A DNA stretch of 39,263 bases from Nitrospirota bacterium (GTDB lineage: Bacteria; Nitrospinota_A; UBA7883; JACRGQ01): positions 1 through 39,263 of the forward strand of contig JAJRYD010000039.1 of NCBI GenBank assembly GCA_024275955.1, read 5' to 3'. Within the stretch, counting starts at the first letter, position 1; the number at the start of each line of letters is the position of its first letter. The notes under the pieces were generated by a model, which ran no database searches, was not told the origin of the DNA, and worked only from the letters and a program-made list of their open reading frames with translations. The position numbers were made by a program, and so were the translations under genes. This document shows, in pieces, positions 7,465 through 17,506 of the stretch.

Positions 7465-10400
7465 TTGGAAAAATCATTTCGATTGCTCGATAAAACGAAA
7501 GACCCTCTTTCCTTTGATTCGGTACTAATACGGCTTGCTTCGCCGGAGAAGATAAGGTCGTGGTCGTTTGGCGAGGTTAAGAAACCGGAAACTATCAACT
7601 ACAGAACCTTCAAACCGGAAAGAGACGGCCTCTTTTGCGCGAAAATTTTCGGGCCGGTAAAAGACTGGGAATGTCTTTGCGGCAAGTATAAGAGAATGAA
7701 GTTCAAAGGCACCGTCTGCGAAAAGTGCGGCGTAGAGGTAACGCTTTCCAAAGTTCGCCGTGAAAGAATGGGCCATATAGAGCTTGCCGCACCTGTCGCG
7801 CATGTATGGTTCTTTAAAGGTCTGCCGAGCAAGATAGGCAATTTCCTAGATATGACTATGTCCGAACTCGAAGCGGTTATCTACTTTGAAAAGTATGTGG
7901 TCATTGATGCCGGCGAGACCAAACTGAAATACAAACAGCTTCTTACCGAAGACGAATATAACGAAGCGGTGGAAGAGAATGGCGAAGATGCCTTTGAAGC
8001 AGGCATGGGAGCGGAGGCGATACGGGAACTTCTCGCCGGAGTTGATATGGACGAGACATCGCTGGAATTGCGGGAAGCGCTTTTGACAACGACTGCCGTA
8101 CAGACGAAGAGAAAAATTTCCAAACAGCTTAAGATTACCGAAGCGTTTAGAAAGTCTGGAAACCAGCCGGAGTGGATGGTGCCGTCGATAGTGCCGGTAA
8201 TACCGCCGGATCTTCGCCCGCTTGTACCGTTGGATGGAGGCAGGTTCGCTACTTCGGATCTTAACGATCTTTACCGCAGGGTAATTAATAGAAATAACAG
8301 GCTTAAACGGCTTATGGAACTTCGCGCGCCAGAAATAATAGTAAGGAACGAAAAAAGAATGCTACAGGAGGCGGTATCGGCGCTCTTCGACAACGGCCGA
8401 AGAGGCAGAGTTTTAAAAGGGCCAAGTAAACGGCCTCTAAAATCGCTTACCGATATGCTAAAAGGAAAGCAAGGGCGTTTCCGGCAGAACCTGCTTGGTA
8501 AACGTGTCGATTATTCCGGCCGTTCGGTTATTGTCGTAGGGCCTGATTTAAAGTTTTACCAGTGCGGCCTTCCAAAGAAGATGGCGATAGAGCTTTTTAA
8601 GCCCTTCATCTACCACAAGCTGGAGGTAAAAGGCTACGCCGCTACTATAAAAGCGGCCAAGAAGATGGTCGAAACCGAGCAGGACGAAGTTTGGGAAGTT
8701 CTTGATGAAGTGGTAAAGGGCCATCCGGTTCTTCTTAACCGCGCGCCTACGCTTCACAGGCTTTCGATGCAGGCATTTGAGCCGGTTTTAATCGAAGGCA
8801 AAGCTATCCAGCTTCACCCTCTCGTTTGCGCCGCTTTTAACGCCGACTTCGATGGAGATCAGATGGCGGTACATGTACCGCTTTCGCTTGAAGCTCAGGT
8901 CGAAACCCGTATGTTGATGCTTTCGATCAACAACATCCTCTCGCCGTCGAACGGAAGACCGATAGCAGTTCCTTCTCAGGATATTGTTTTGGGATGTTAC
9001 TTCCTTACAAAAGAGCGTGGAGGAGTAAAAGGCGAGGGTAAAGCTTTTTCCAATATAGACGAGGTACGCTCCGCGTACGATCAGGGGAGAATAAACCTGC
9101 AGGCTAAAATTCGCGTAAGAGTCGACGGCGACATCTTCGATACGACAACCGGAAGAGTTTTGCTTGCTGATATCGTTCCAAAAGAGATTTCATTTGGACG
9201 CGTAAATAAGCTTATGAACAAAGGCGCCCTGCTTGGCATCGTCAACGACTGTTACATAGAAGTGGGACGCGACAGGACAGTCAAGTTTCTTGACGACCTA
9301 AAAGATATCGGGTTTGCCCATGCGACAAAGGCCGGAATATCTATATGCCTTGAGCATATGATAATACCGGATAAGAAAAGCGAGCTTGTAAACAAAGCGA
9401 GAAAAGAGGTAGAGAAGGTTCAAGAGCAGTATCACAACGGCCTTATTACCAAAGGTGAAAGCTACAATAAGGTTGTCGATGTATGGGCGCAGGTAACCGA
9501 CCATGTAACGGAGCATGTTTTCGCGGAACTCAAGAATCAGGATGACCGTCTCATCGATGGGACAGCAGATAAGCTGGATGATTTTAACGGGATGTACATA
9601 ATGGCCGATTCGGGCGCGAGGGGAAGTAAGGCCCAGATAGCCCAGCTTGCTGGAATGCGCGGTCTTATGGCAAAACCTTCCGGCGAAATTATCGAAACGC
9701 CTATTATAGCCAACTTCCGCGAAGGCCTTACCGTGGCGCAGTACTTTATCTCTACTCACGGAGCTCATAAAGGGCTGGCAGATACAGCCCTCAAAACTGC
9801 CAACTCCGGTTACCTTACCAGAAGACTTGTTGATGTCGCGCAAGATGTAATCACAACAATCGAAGATTGCGGAACTCTAAACGGCATCGAGATGGTAGCG
9901 CTTGTGGAAAGTGGAGATATTATCCAACGGCTTGGCGAGCGGATACTTGGAAGGGTTACACTAGAAACGATAATAGATCCATTTACCAAGGCTACCCTGC
10001 TTGAAGCAGGCGAACTGATTGATGAAGAGGCTGTAGCCAGAATTGAAAATGCCGGCGTAGAGCAGGTAAAGCTTCGCTCTGTTCTTACATGCGAGACGGC
10101 GGAAGGTATTTGCGGAAAATGCTACGGGCGAAACCTTGCCACAGGTAAACCTGTGGAGATAGGCGAGGCTGTCGGCGTTATCGCGGCCCAGTCTATCGGT
10201 GAGCCGGGTACCCAGCTTACTATGCGTACCTTCCACATAGGCGGTGTCGCAAGCAAGGTTGCCGAGCAGACGAAACTGCAGACCGTTAAGGGAGGCCTTG
10301 TAAAGTTTGTAGAGCTTAAAACGGTTGCTCTAAAGAGCGGCGAACTGATTGTCATGAACAGAAACGGCGGACTGATAATACAGGACGAAGATGGCAGAGA

Positions 10401-11595
10401 TAGGGAGAGGTACAAGGTTGTTTACGGTGCCAGAATGAAAGTGAGCAACGGCCAGAGGGTTTCGGAGGGTGAAACCTTAGCAGAATGGGATCCGTACACC
10501 ATGTCGATACTCACCGAGTTCTCAGGAAAAGTCGCTTTTGGCGATATTATTGAAAATGTAACGATGCGCGAAGAGCTGGATGAGGTAACAGGCCATGCCG
10601 AAAAGGTTATCCTTGACCACAGGGAAGAGAAAAAACATCCACGCATCTCCATAAAGGACGACAACGGTAAAACCAAGGGCAGGTATATGTTGCCCGCGAG
10701 CGCCCATATCAACGTAAAAGAGGGCCACCCTGTGGAGGTTGGCGATATCATAGCCAAAATACCGCGCGAAACTACCAAGACGAAAGATATTACTGGTGGT
10801 TTGCCTCGTGTCGCGGAACTTTTTGAAGCTAGAAAACCGCACGAACAGGCGACTATTGCAGAGGTCAGCGGTCGTGTAAGGTATGGCGGGTTTGTCAAAA
10901 GAACGCGCGAACTGTTTATTATCACCGAGGATGGACAGGAGCATAAATATTCGGTACCGCGCGGCAAGCATGTCAACGTACACGAAGGCGACTATGTCGA
11001 GGCTGGAGAACCTCTGGTCGACGGAGCTTCAAACCCGCATGATATCCTCAATATCATGGGTGAGAAGGAACTGCAAAAGTATCTCGTAAACGAAATTCAG
11101 GAGGTCTACCGGCTACAGGGCGTTACCATTAACGATAAGCATATCGAAACGATAGTCCGGCAGATGCTCAAGCACCTTATTATAGAGGAGCCGGGAGATA
11201 CTGACCTGCTGGAAGGGGAACAGGTTACCAAGAGAAAGTTTCAAGAAAAAAATATGGCTGTTATCGCCGCCGGCGGAATACCTGCCAAGGGTAAGCCGGT
11301 ACTTCTTGGAATTACTAAAGCCTCCCTTGCTACCGACAGCTTTATATCGGCCGCCTCCTTCCAGGAGACAACAAGGGTGCTTACCGATGTTTCTATCTCC
11401 GGCAAGGTGGATGAACTAAAAGGGCTAAAAGAGAACGTAATAATGGGCCGGCTGGTACCGGCAGGTACAGGGGCGCAACGTTATCAGGGTATAAGCATAG
11501 GTGTCGCGAAACTGCCTGGTTTTGATCACCTCACTCAGGAAGAAGCTACCGTAGATGCCGAAAAGGAAGAGGAAGTAGCCGAACAGCCAGAATAA
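7465..11595 (+). CDS. rpoC: DNA-directed RNA polymerase subunit beta'
   Basis: A 1376-residue beta' subunit. The start is the TTG at 7465, placed by GAAGGAG at 7451-7457. The N-terminal zinc finger has C70, C72, C85 and C88 ([19 protein letters not shown]). The catalytic magnesium loop NADFDGDQ lies at about 459-466. The second zinc site is represented by [17 protein letters not shown], followed by [25 protein letters not shown]. The C terminus is Glu-rich. This is the last gene of the cluster and is closed by a strong intrinsic terminator 18 bases after the stop. Confidence 0.97.
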   Translation: MEKSFRLLDKTKDPLSFDSVLIRLASPEKIRSWSFGEVKKPETINYRTFKPERDGLFCAKIFGPVKDWECLCGKYKRMKFKGTVCEKCGVEVTLSKVRRERMGHIELAAPVAHVWFFKGLPSKIGNFLDMTMSELEAVIYFEKYVVIDAGETKLKYKQLLTEDEYNEAVEENGEDAFEAGMGAEAIRELLAGVDMDETSLELREALLTTTAVQTKRKISKQLKITEAFRKSGNQPEWMVPSIVPVIPPDLRPLVPLDGGRFATSDLNDLYRRVINRNNRLKRLMELRAPEIIVRNEKRMLQEAVSALFDNGRRGRVLKGPSKRPLKSLTDMLKGKQGRFRQNLLGKRVDYSGRSVIVVGPDLKFYQCGLPKKMAIELFKPFIYHKLEVKGYAATIKAAKKMVETEQDEVWEVLDEVVKGHPVLLNRAPTLHRLSMQAFEPVLIEGKAIQLHPLVCAAFNADFDGDQMAVHVPLSLEAQVETRMLMLSINNILSPSNGRPIAVPSQDIVLGCYFLTKERGGVKGEGKAFSNIDEVRSAYDQGRINLQAKIRVRVDGDIFDTTTGRVLLADIVPKEISFGRVNKLMNKGALLGIVNDCYIEVGRDRTVKFLDDLKDIGFAHATKAGISICLEHMIIPDKKSELVNKARKEVEKVQEQYHNGLITKGESYNKVVDVWAQVTDHVTEHVFAELKNQDDRLIDGTADKLDDFNGMYIMADSGARGSKAQIAQLAGMRGLMAKPSGEIIETPIIANFREGLTVAQYFISTHGAHKGLADTALKTANSGYLTRRLVDVAQDVITTIEDCGTLNGIEMVALVESGDIIQRLGERILGRVTLETIIDPFTKATLLEAGELIDEEAVARIENAGVEQVKLRSVLTCETAEGICGKCYGRNLATGKPVEIGEAVGVIAAQSIGEPGTQLTMRTFHIGGVASKVAEQTKLQTVKGGLVKFVELKTVALKSGELIVMNRNGGLIIQDEDGRDRERYKVVYGARMKVSNGQRVSEGETLAEWDPYTMSILTEFSGKVAFGDIIENVTMREELDEVTGHAEKVILDHREEKKHPRISIKDDNGKTKGRYMLPASAHINVKEGHPVEVGDIIAKIPRETTKTKDITGGLPRVAELFEARKPHEQATIAEVSGRVRYGGFVKRTRELFIITEDGQEHKYSVPRGKHVNVHEGDYVEAGEPLVDGASNPHDILNIMGEKELQKYLVNEIQEVYRLQGVTINDKHIETIVRQMLKHLIIEEPGDTDLLEGEQVTKRKFQEKNMAVIAAGGIPAKGKPVLLGITKASLATDSFISAASFQETTRVLTDVSISGKVDELKGLKENVIMGRLVPAGTGAQRYQGISIGVAKLPGFDHLTQEEATVDAEKEEEVAEQPE

Positions 11596-11612
11596 ACTTT
11601 ATATTATAGTTT

Positions 11613-11646
11613 CCCCGGTAGCACTATCGTTACCGGGGGTTTTTTT
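11613..11646 (+). terminator. Intrinsic terminator of the rpoBC transcript
   Basis: CCCCGGTA (11613-11620) and TACCGGGG (11631-11638) form a perfect 8-bp GC-rich stem with a 10-base loop, followed by G and a run of seven T (11640-11646). This is a textbook Rho-independent terminator right after rpoC. Confidence 0.95.
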
Positions 11647-11673
11647 AACTTTTCTTTTTAAGCCGGAACCTGA

Positions 11674-13437
11674 TTGAGCAATTTTCAGCAGATTTCAGAC
11701 TACTTGTCCCGATCATGGGAGCGGTTTTCCCGCATTCTCCGCCAAGAACATATTTTCATGGTCGGTATCGCCTGCGTTACCGGCTATCTTGTCGGGGTAG
11801 CGGCAGTCTGGTTCAAATGGCTGATATTATCCCTCCACCAGTTTTTTTATTACGGTATTCCTCACAACGGTGAGGGAGGCTGGTCGTTTTCGCTTCTTCT
11901 TATTCCTCTCGTCGTAGGTTTTGGAGGTCTGCTCGTAGGTATTTTAAACCATTACTTCAATCCGTCCAGAGAGTCGGCGGCGGTTTCTGAGGCGATGAAG
12001 TGGGCCGCTGTGGAAGAAAAAGTTTCTCCGCGTGTAATCTGGTTTCGCCCGCTTGTTTCGGCGATAACTATAGGTAGTGGAGGTTCTGCCGGCAGGGAAG
12101 GGCCTATAGTGCAGGTGGGAGCGGCACTCGGTTCATGGGTCAGTACCATTATCAAGGCATCGTCGGAACGAAGGAGGCTTCTCATAGGTTGCGGGTCGGC
12201 GGCGGCGATAGCCGCGGCGTTCAATGCCCCGCTCGCTGGCCTTATTTTCGCTATCGAAGTTATTATGGGCGACTTCAATATAAAGGTATTTTCCCCCATC
12301 ATATTTTCCTCGGTTATAGCTACTGTAACCGCCCGCAGTATGGAAGGCAACGTGCCTGCGTTCGAGATACCGGCATACACTCTTGTTTCAACATGGGAGA
12401 TGGTATTTTTCGTAATTCTTGGGTTGATTTGCGGGCTTTTGGCCGCTCTTTTCTACAAGTTTTACTTTAAAGCGTTCGATTATTTCGAAAAAATGCCGGT
12501 ACACCCGATACTGCTTCCGGCAATAGGCGGTGTTATCGTCGGGTTTATAGGAATTATTTTTCCAGACATTCTGGGGAACGGCTATGAATCTATGAGCAAA
12601 GTGTTGACAGGCAAAGTAGGTTTGTCGCTTGCCGTAGGGTTGGTTTTTATGAAGATTCTCGCAACTTCGATAACTATAGGCTCTCGTGGATCTGGCGGAA
12701 TGTTTGCTCCCGCTCTATTTATAGGCAGTATGGCTGGGGGTGCTTTCGGAGTTTTTCTTAACGAATTTTTTCCCGGCACTACCGGTCCGTCAGGAGTATA
12801 CGCGCTCGTCGGGATGGGAGCTGTAATGTCGGCGGCGGCGCATTCACCGCTTACCAACATATTAATGGCGTTTGAGCTTACAAATAACTATCAGGTTATT
12901 GTACCGATAATGCTCGCCTGCATTTCCGCCACTTTTGTATATTCATACTTCATCCCGAACTCGGTCTATCACGAAAAGCTTAGGAGAGTCGGCATAAATA
13001 TCTGGCAGGGACGCGAGTCGAGTATTATGGGTTCCATAAAAGTAAAAGAAGTAATGACGCAGGATTACGAAACGATACCTGAAAATCTTCCTTTCAAAAA
13101 AATAGTCGCCCTTATAAGCAACTCCAAATCGTTATACTTTCCCACAGTCGACGAAAAGGGGCTGATGACCGGCATCCTTTCTATGCAGGATGTAAGGGAG
13201 TTTATGTTCGAGTCGGCATTGGCCGACCTCGTGGTAGCTAAAGAGCTTGCGAAGTCGAACGTCATTACACTTTTATCGGAAGATACTCTAAACGATGCTA
13301 TGGAGAAGTTCTCTATTAGAGACCTTGATGAACTGCCTGTCGTTACGAAAAGGTCAAAAAGAGAGATAATCGGTATCGTAAAGAGAAAAGATGTTATAGC
13401 GGCATACAAAAAAGCGGTACTCGAAACCTCGATGTAG
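11674..13437 (+). CDS. ClC-family anion channel/transporter with CBS domains
   Basis: A 587-residue membrane protein from the TTG at 11674, without a strong ribosome binding site. Many hydrophobic segments span residues about 25-430. The gating-glutamate motif GREGP (E142), FNAPLAG, GSGGMFAPALFIG and a tyrosine in NSVYHEKL match the ClC fold. From about residue 455 to the end lie two CBS domains (VKEVMTQDYETIP, DELPVVTKRSKREIIGIVKRKDVI), which usually bind adenine nucleotides. Two oddities: E195-V196 aligns with the E202-E203 pair of E. coli ClcA, so the internal proton glutamate is a valine as in ClC channels. The usual GxGxPE filter segment reads SAAVSE (101-106). It may therefore be a channel, or handle another anion. 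It follows the rpoC terminator and is probably transcribed separately. Confidence 0.9.
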   Translation: MSNFQQISDYLSRSWERFSRILRQEHIFMVGIACVTGYLVGVAAVWFKWLILSLHQFFYYGIPHNGEGGWSFSLLLIPLVVGFGGLLVGILNHYFNPSRESAAVSEAMKWAAVEEKVSPRVIWFRPLVSAITIGSGGSAGREGPIVQVGAALGSWVSTIIKASSERRRLLIGCGSAAAIAAAFNAPLAGLIFAIEVIMGDFNIKVFSPIIFSSVIATVTARSMEGNVPAFEIPAYTLVSTWEMVFFVILGLICGLLAALFYKFYFKAFDYFEKMPVHPILLPAIGGVIVGFIGIIFPDILGNGYESMSKVLTGKVGLSLAVGLVFMKILATSITIGSRGSGGMFAPALFIGSMAGGAFGVFLNEFFPGTTGPSGVYALVGMGAVMSAAAHSPLTNILMAFELTNNYQVIVPIMLACISATFVYSYFIPNSVYHEKLRRVGINIWQGRESSIMGSIKVKEVMTQDYETIPENLPFKKIVALISNSKSLYFPTVDEKGLMTGILSMQDVREFMFESALADLVVAKELAKSNVITLLSEDTLNDAMEKFSIRDLDELPVVTKRSKREIIGIVKRKDVIAAYKKAVLETSM

Positions 13438-13477
13438 AAATATCTACCGCAATATATATAAAATTGGCGTGCCGTAT

Positions 13478-13606
13478 GGGAATGTTTCCAAAAGAGTTTT
13501 TTGAGAATTTTAAGAAGAAGTTCATTTCCCAACTTCTTTAAAATAGAACCTTTAGAGATTGGTAATTTGTAGAAAAACCAAATTTATCTCATTCGGCAAC
13601 AGCCCC
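13478..13606 (+). repeat. MITE copy A (about 129 bp)
   Basis: This interval aligns along its whole length with copy C (18901-19029) and with the reverse complement of copy B (17885-18012). Shared landmarks are CCAAAAGAGTTTTT near the left end, TTTAGAGATTGG in the middle and CATTCGGCAACAGCCCC at the right end. The ends form an imperfect terminal inverted repeat (GGGAATGTTTCC and GGCAACAGCCCC). It encodes no intact protein. The flanking bases CGTAT and TGCAT do not form a clean target duplication, so this copy looks older than the others. Confidence 0.85.
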
Positions 13607-13673
13607 TGCATAGGCTCTTTTTATGTTGTATTTTGTTTAAAAAATTTCAACATCGGTTTGACGGCATAGCGAT

Positions 13674-13804
13674 AGCTCTCTATTTGGAAGAAGGTCTAAA
13701 AGAGGAGACCTCTCCGGTAAGCATAAAGAGGTTGAACTGCGGTGTCTTAAGCAGTTAGAATGGAGGTTCACGGCTATTGCAAGCTTGAGGCGGAGAGTTT
13801 TTTT
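13674..13804 (+). ncRNA. Candidate structured RNA or leader upstream of sdhA (possibly 6S-like)
   Basis: This interval has no coding sense but dense pairing. AGCTCTCT (13674-13681) can pair with GGAGAGTT (13792-13799), which runs into a seven-T tract (13798-13804), giving a closing stem with a terminator-like tail. Inside are mutually exclusive hairpins: GGTCT/AGACC (13693-13697 with 13706-13710), AGAGG/CCTCT (13701-13705 with 13709-13713) and ACCTCT/AGAGGT (13708-13713 with 13727-13732). There is also AACTGC/GCAGTT (13735-13740 with 13751-13756). CTCTCC at 13710-13715 is a second perfect partner for GGAGAG. The GGTTCACGGCTA segment recalls 6S RNA, but this is a memory-based likeness only. 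It could be a 6S-like RNA, or a cis-acting attenuator for sdhABE. Confidence 0.4.
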
Positions 13805-13880
13805 AAGTCTATCATTATGAACGATGCTGGCGGCAACGATTTGCGCTAAATAATCAAAGCCGAATACAAGGTGGATTAAA

Positions 13881-15593
13881 ATGAAGCATGATGTAGTTAT
13901 TATAGGATCGGGACTCGCGGGTCTTAGTGCCGCGATGGAGCTAGTCGGTAATCTAGATGTCGCGATAGTCACAAAAGTTTATCCATCGCGTTCCCACTCC
14001 GGCGCCGCTCAGGGCGGCGTTGCCGCCGCTGTTGCTAACCACGAAAAGGACGATACCCCAGATCTTCATATGTACGATACCGTAAAAGGTTCCGATTTTC
14101 TCGCCGACCAAGACGCTGTCGAATATATGGTCAATGCCGCTCCCGATACGATAATTAAGATGGAAAAGCTCGGTTGTGTTTTTTCCCGCGACGGAGAGCA
14201 GAAGATAGCGCAAAGGGCATTTGGCGGTCATTCGAGAAAACGTTCCTGCTACGCGGCCGACAGAACGGGACATGCCTTACTGCATGTTCTCTTTGAGCAG
14301 TCGATGAAACATAAAAAGAACCTTACTCTCTACAACGAGTATTACCTTCTTTCGCTTATCTACAAAGATGGAGTGGCAAAAGGCGTTGTGGTGATGGACT
14401 CGAAGACAGGCAAAATAGATATTATATATGCCAAGGCGGTAATGTTTGGAACCGGCGGTTACGGCAGAGCGTATAATATCACCTCCAACGCGTTTTCCTG
14501 CACCGGCGACGGCATAGTCGCCGCGTATAGGGCCGGCCTGCCGCTTGAAGATATGGAATTTGTACAGTTTCACCCGACAGGTCTTTACCAGCAGGGGATA
14601 TTGGTATCCGAAGCGGCGCGCGGCGACGGAGGGTATCTTATCAACGGCAAGGGCGAAAGATTTATGGAAAAATACGCGCCTTCCGTTATGGAACTCGCGC
14701 CGAGAGATATCGTTTCGCGCGCGGAACAGACCGAGATAAACGAAGGCCGCGGAATTGACGGAAAAGATTACGTTTATATAGACCTGCGTCATCTCGGCAA
14801 GGAAAAAATACTAGAAAGATTGCCGCAGATACGACAGCTTGGGATAGATTTCGTCGGTGTAGATTGCATTGATAATCCGGTGCCTATTCAGCCGACAGCC
14901 CATTATAGTATGGGCGGCATCCCTACTACTTTGGATTGCCGTGTTCTTGCCGATGTCGATGGAACGATAGTAAAAGGTTTCTACGCTGGCGGCGAGTGCG
15001 CTTGCGTATCTGTTCATGGGGCCAATAGGCTTGGCACCAATTCATTGCTTGAGGCTTGCGTGTTCGGTGAGAAAGCTGGCAGAACGATACTCGAAGATAT
15101 AGCCAGTCTTAGCCACGAAGATATAAATGAAGAAGATGAGAAAAGCGTAGTCAAAAAAAGGATTGACAATATATTTGCTTCGCCCGGGACAGAATCTACA
15201 AATGCGATAAGAAACGAGTTGAAGATTAACATGACAAATAACTGCGGTGTCTACCGTGAAAAGAGCAAGCTGGAAACTGCGCTTTCGACGGTTAAGGAAC
15301 TTCAGGAAAAGTTTAAAAACTCCAAGATAGCCGATAAAAGCAAGCTGTTTAATACCGAGCTTCAAGAAGCGTTGGAACTACAGAACATGCTGGAGTTCAG
15401 CGAACTTATAGTAAAAGGTGCGTTGGAAAGAACCGAAAGCAGGGGCGGGCATTCCCGCACCGATTATCCTAAAAGAGACGACGACAACTGGCTCAAGCAT
15501 ACATTTGTTTCTAAACAGCCTGATGGTTCGATAGAGCTTAAATATAAGCCTGTCACAATCACGAAGCATCAGCCTGTAGAGAGGAAATACTAA
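13881..15593 (+). CDS. sdhA: Succinate dehydrogenase/fumarate reductase flavoprotein subunit
   Basis: A 570-residue flavoprotein from the ATG at 13881, with AAGGTGG at 13868-13874. The N terminus has the FAD-binding fold IIGSGLAGLSAAMEL. RSHSGAAQGG contains the probable covalent-FAD histidine (H39). IQPTAHYSMGGIPT and VHGANRLGTNSLLEA are substrate-site motifs. The C-terminal domain ends in the usual R-rich helical part with RTESRGGHSRTDYP. The enzyme interconverts succinate and fumarate and passes electrons to the iron-sulfur subunit encoded next; the stop and start overlap (TAATG). The partner genes show this is the non-classical 'type E' complex. The direction of the reaction in vivo cannot be told from sequence. 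Confidence 0.93.
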   Translation: MKHDVVIIGSGLAGLSAAMELVGNLDVAIVTKVYPSRSHSGAAQGGVAAAVANHEKDDTPDLHMYDTVKGSDFLADQDAVEYMVNAAPDTIIKMEKLGCVFSRDGEQKIAQRAFGGHSRKRSCYAADRTGHALLHVLFEQSMKHKKNLTLYNEYYLLSLIYKDGVAKGVVVMDSKTGKIDIIYAKAVMFGTGGYGRAYNITSNAFSCTGDGIVAAYRAGLPLEDMEFVQFHPTGLYQQGILVSEAARGDGGYLINGKGERFMEKYAPSVMELAPRDIVSRAEQTEINEGRGIDGKDYVYIDLRHLGKEKILERLPQIRQLGIDFVGVDCIDNPVPIQPTAHYSMGGIPTTLDCRVLADVDGTIVKGFYAGGECACVSVHGANRLGTNSLLEACVFGEKAGRTILEDIASLSHEDINEEDEKSVVKKRIDNIFASPGTESTNAIRNELKINMTNNCGVYREKSKLETALSTVKELQEKFKNSKIADKSKLFNTELQEALELQNMLEFSELIVKGALERTESRGGHSRTDYPKRDDDNWLKHTFVSKQPDGSIELKYKPVTITKHQPVERKY

Positions 15594-16564
15594 TGGCAGT
15601 AAAATTTGTCATTCAGCGTTTCGATTCCGAGAAAGATTCCGCGCCAAGAATGGAGGAGTTTAATTTAGAAATTCCAAAAGGAGCCACTCTTCTCGACTGT
15701 ATCAACCTCATAAAATGGGAGCAGGATGGAACGCTTACGCTCAGGATGTCGTGCCGTTCCGCTATATGCGGTTCTTGCGCCATGAGAGTAAACGGCCACG
15801 CGAGGCTCGCGTGCAAAACGCAGGCGGTAGATGTTGTTACAGATAATAAGGTAGTTATAGCTCCGCTTGGAAACTTTCCTGTCATTAAAGATTTAGTGGT
15901 AGATCTCGAACCGTTCTGGGCTTCACTCGAAAGAATAGACCCATGGCTCAAGCCTAACGAGTCGGTAAAATGGGAAAGAGAGAGGCTCCAGACGCACGAT
16001 GACGAAAAGCTTATAGACGACGCGTCTACATGTATCCTTTGTGCCTCCTGTTATTCCGACTGCAATGTGATGGAGGTTGACAAAAACTATATGGGGCCGG
16101 CCACTCTGGCAAAAGCGCAGAGGTTTGTCTTTGATACCAGAGATGTAAAAACAAAAGAACGGCTGGACCAGCTTAACGAGTTGACAGGTATTTGGGATTG
16201 CACCCACTGCGCGGAATGTTCCACAAGGTGTCCCACCGACACAAAACCGCTTGCTAGAATTACCGAGCTAAAGGCAAGGTCTATGGAACATGGCTATAGT
16301 AATAGCGCCGGCTCTAGGCATGTACTTGCTTTCCGCGAGTCTATACCGGGCAAATATCCCGGTACGGGCGGTGGGCTTATAAACGAAAACTATATCCCGC
16401 CGAGGTCTTTAGGCTTTTTCAACATTCCGGCCCTCATCGGCATACTGCCTGTCGGGATAAGAATGATGATACGCGGCAAAATGCCGCCTTTGCTACCGCA
16501 TACGATAGAAAAGTTTGACGAAATTAAAAGAATGTTTGGCCGGTTTAAGGAGTACCTTAAATGA
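15593..16564 (+). CDS. sdhB: Succinate dehydrogenase/fumarate reductase iron-sulfur subunit
   Basis: A 323-residue protein whose ATG overlaps the sdhA stop. The N-terminal ferredoxin-like domain carries the [2Fe-2S] cysteines in SCRSAICGSCAMRVNGHARLAC. The C-terminal ferredoxin domain has CILCASCYSDC and CTHCAECSTRCPTDTKP for further clusters. It is about 80 residues longer than classical SdhB. The extension (about residue 240 onward, with FRESIPGKYPGTGGGLINENYIPPR and a hydrophobic PALIGILPVGIRMM stretch) is like that seen in complexes that use a CCG-domain subunit. It transfers electrons from SdhA to the SdhE-like subunit encoded next, with a 4-base ATGA overlap. Confidence 0.93.
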   Translation: MAVKFVIQRFDSEKDSAPRMEEFNLEIPKGATLLDCINLIKWEQDGTLTLRMSCRSAICGSCAMRVNGHARLACKTQAVDVVTDNKVVIAPLGNFPVIKDLVVDLEPFWASLERIDPWLKPNESVKWERERLQTHDDEKLIDDASTCILCASCYSDCNVMEVDKNYMGPATLAKAQRFVFDTRDVKTKERLDQLNELTGIWDCTHCAECSTRCPTDTKPLARITELKARSMEHGYSNSAGSRHVLAFRESIPGKYPGTGGGLINENYIPPRSLGFFNIPALIGILPVGIRMMIRGKMPPLLPHTIEKFDEIKRMFGRFKEYLK

Positions 16565-17430
16565 AATACGCGTTATTTACAGGTTGTGTCGCTAAGGGAG
16601 CCGGAAGAGAACTTCTAACCGCCACCATGATAGTCGCCGATAAACTCGGCATAGAGCTGATAGATATGAAAGACGCGTCATGTTGCGGCGCTGGAGTAGT
16701 ACACGAAGATAATCCAAGACTGGCTGATGCTATAAACATGCGCACCTTCTCGCTGGCCGAGGAGCAGGGGCTCGACATAATTACAATATGCGGAACCTGT
16801 CAGGGGGTTATGAGAAGAGTTCAGATAAGATGCGAGCAAAAACCGGATTACATGAAAGAGGTAAATGCCGAGCTTAAAAAAGATACCGGAAGAGAGTATC
16901 AGGGCAAGGTGAAGGTAAAGCATCTTTACGAGGTAATCGCCGAAGAATACGGGTTCGATAAACTTGCCGAAAAAGTTACCAAAAAACTCACAGGGCTGAA
17001 AGTAGGCCCGTATTACGGATGCTACGCTCTTAGGCCACACGAATCTTCCGATGTAAGCGTGCCGGACAGGCCGGAGATGTTAGAAAAAGCTATAGAGGCT
17101 GTAGGTGCCACGGTGGTCAAGTGGGAAAGCATGCAAAAATGTTGCGGTTTTCCTATACTGATGCCGAACAAGACAAACTCGCTCGCTCTGGCCGGCAATG
17201 TACTCAACGGTGCCGTAGAAGAAGGGGCAGACTGTCTTGTTACCCCATGCCCGCTCTGCCATTTGAACCTTGATTCATACCAGCCGGAGATAGATAGCCT
17301 TAAGGCGGAGATACCTGTGCTACATTACCCGCAGATGTTAGCTCTTGCTCTGGGCGCAAGCCCAAGCCAGCTCAATCTCGATAGCCATATAGTGCAGGCG
17401 GCAAAAATAATGGAGTCGGTGAAAGCCTGA
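16561..17430 (+). CDS. sdhE: CCG-domain subunit of succinate dehydrogenase/fumarate reductase (SdhE/HdrB-like)
   Basis: A 289-residue protein with two cysteine-rich CCG domains (family DUF224). The first has GCVAKG, CCGAGVVHEDNP and CGTCQG; the second has YYGCYALRP, KCCGFPILMPN and CPLCHLNLD. Such domains hold unusual iron-sulfur clusters in heterodisulfide reductase HdrB. In 'type E' succinate dehydrogenases and MfrE-type fumarate reductases they replace the membrane cytochrome b. No SdhC/SdhD-like membrane gene lies beside it, and the protein itself has no clear membrane span. The start overlaps sdhB. It is the last gene of the operon and no clear intrinsic terminator was found after it. 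The symbol here means this subunit, not the unrelated flavinylation factor SdhE/SdhAF2. Confidence 0.88.
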   Translation: MKYALFTGCVAKGAGRELLTATMIVADKLGIELIDMKDASCCGAGVVHEDNPRLADAINMRTFSLAEEQGLDIITICGTCQGVMRRVQIRCEQKPDYMKEVNAELKKDTGREYQGKVKVKHLYEVIAEEYGFDKLAEKVTKKLTGLKVGPYYGCYALRPHESSDVSVPDRPEMLEKAIEAVGATVVKWESMQKCCGFPILMPNKTNSLALAGNVLNGAVEEGADCLVTPCPLCHLNLDSYQPEIDSLKAEIPVLHYPQMLALALGASPSQLNLDSHIVQAAKIMESVKA

Positions 17431-17506
17431 CCCCTAGTACTAATCGGGACACGGCTGAAAAATCGGAGCGTTTTTTGAGTTTCCTTCCCTTTCTGGTTTC
17501 CGTAGT

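Noticed and set aside
13817-13849. A 10-codon reading frame between the structured RNA and sdhA as a leader peptide.
   Set aside because: No ribosome binding site and no run of regulatory codons. This short a frame is expected by chance.
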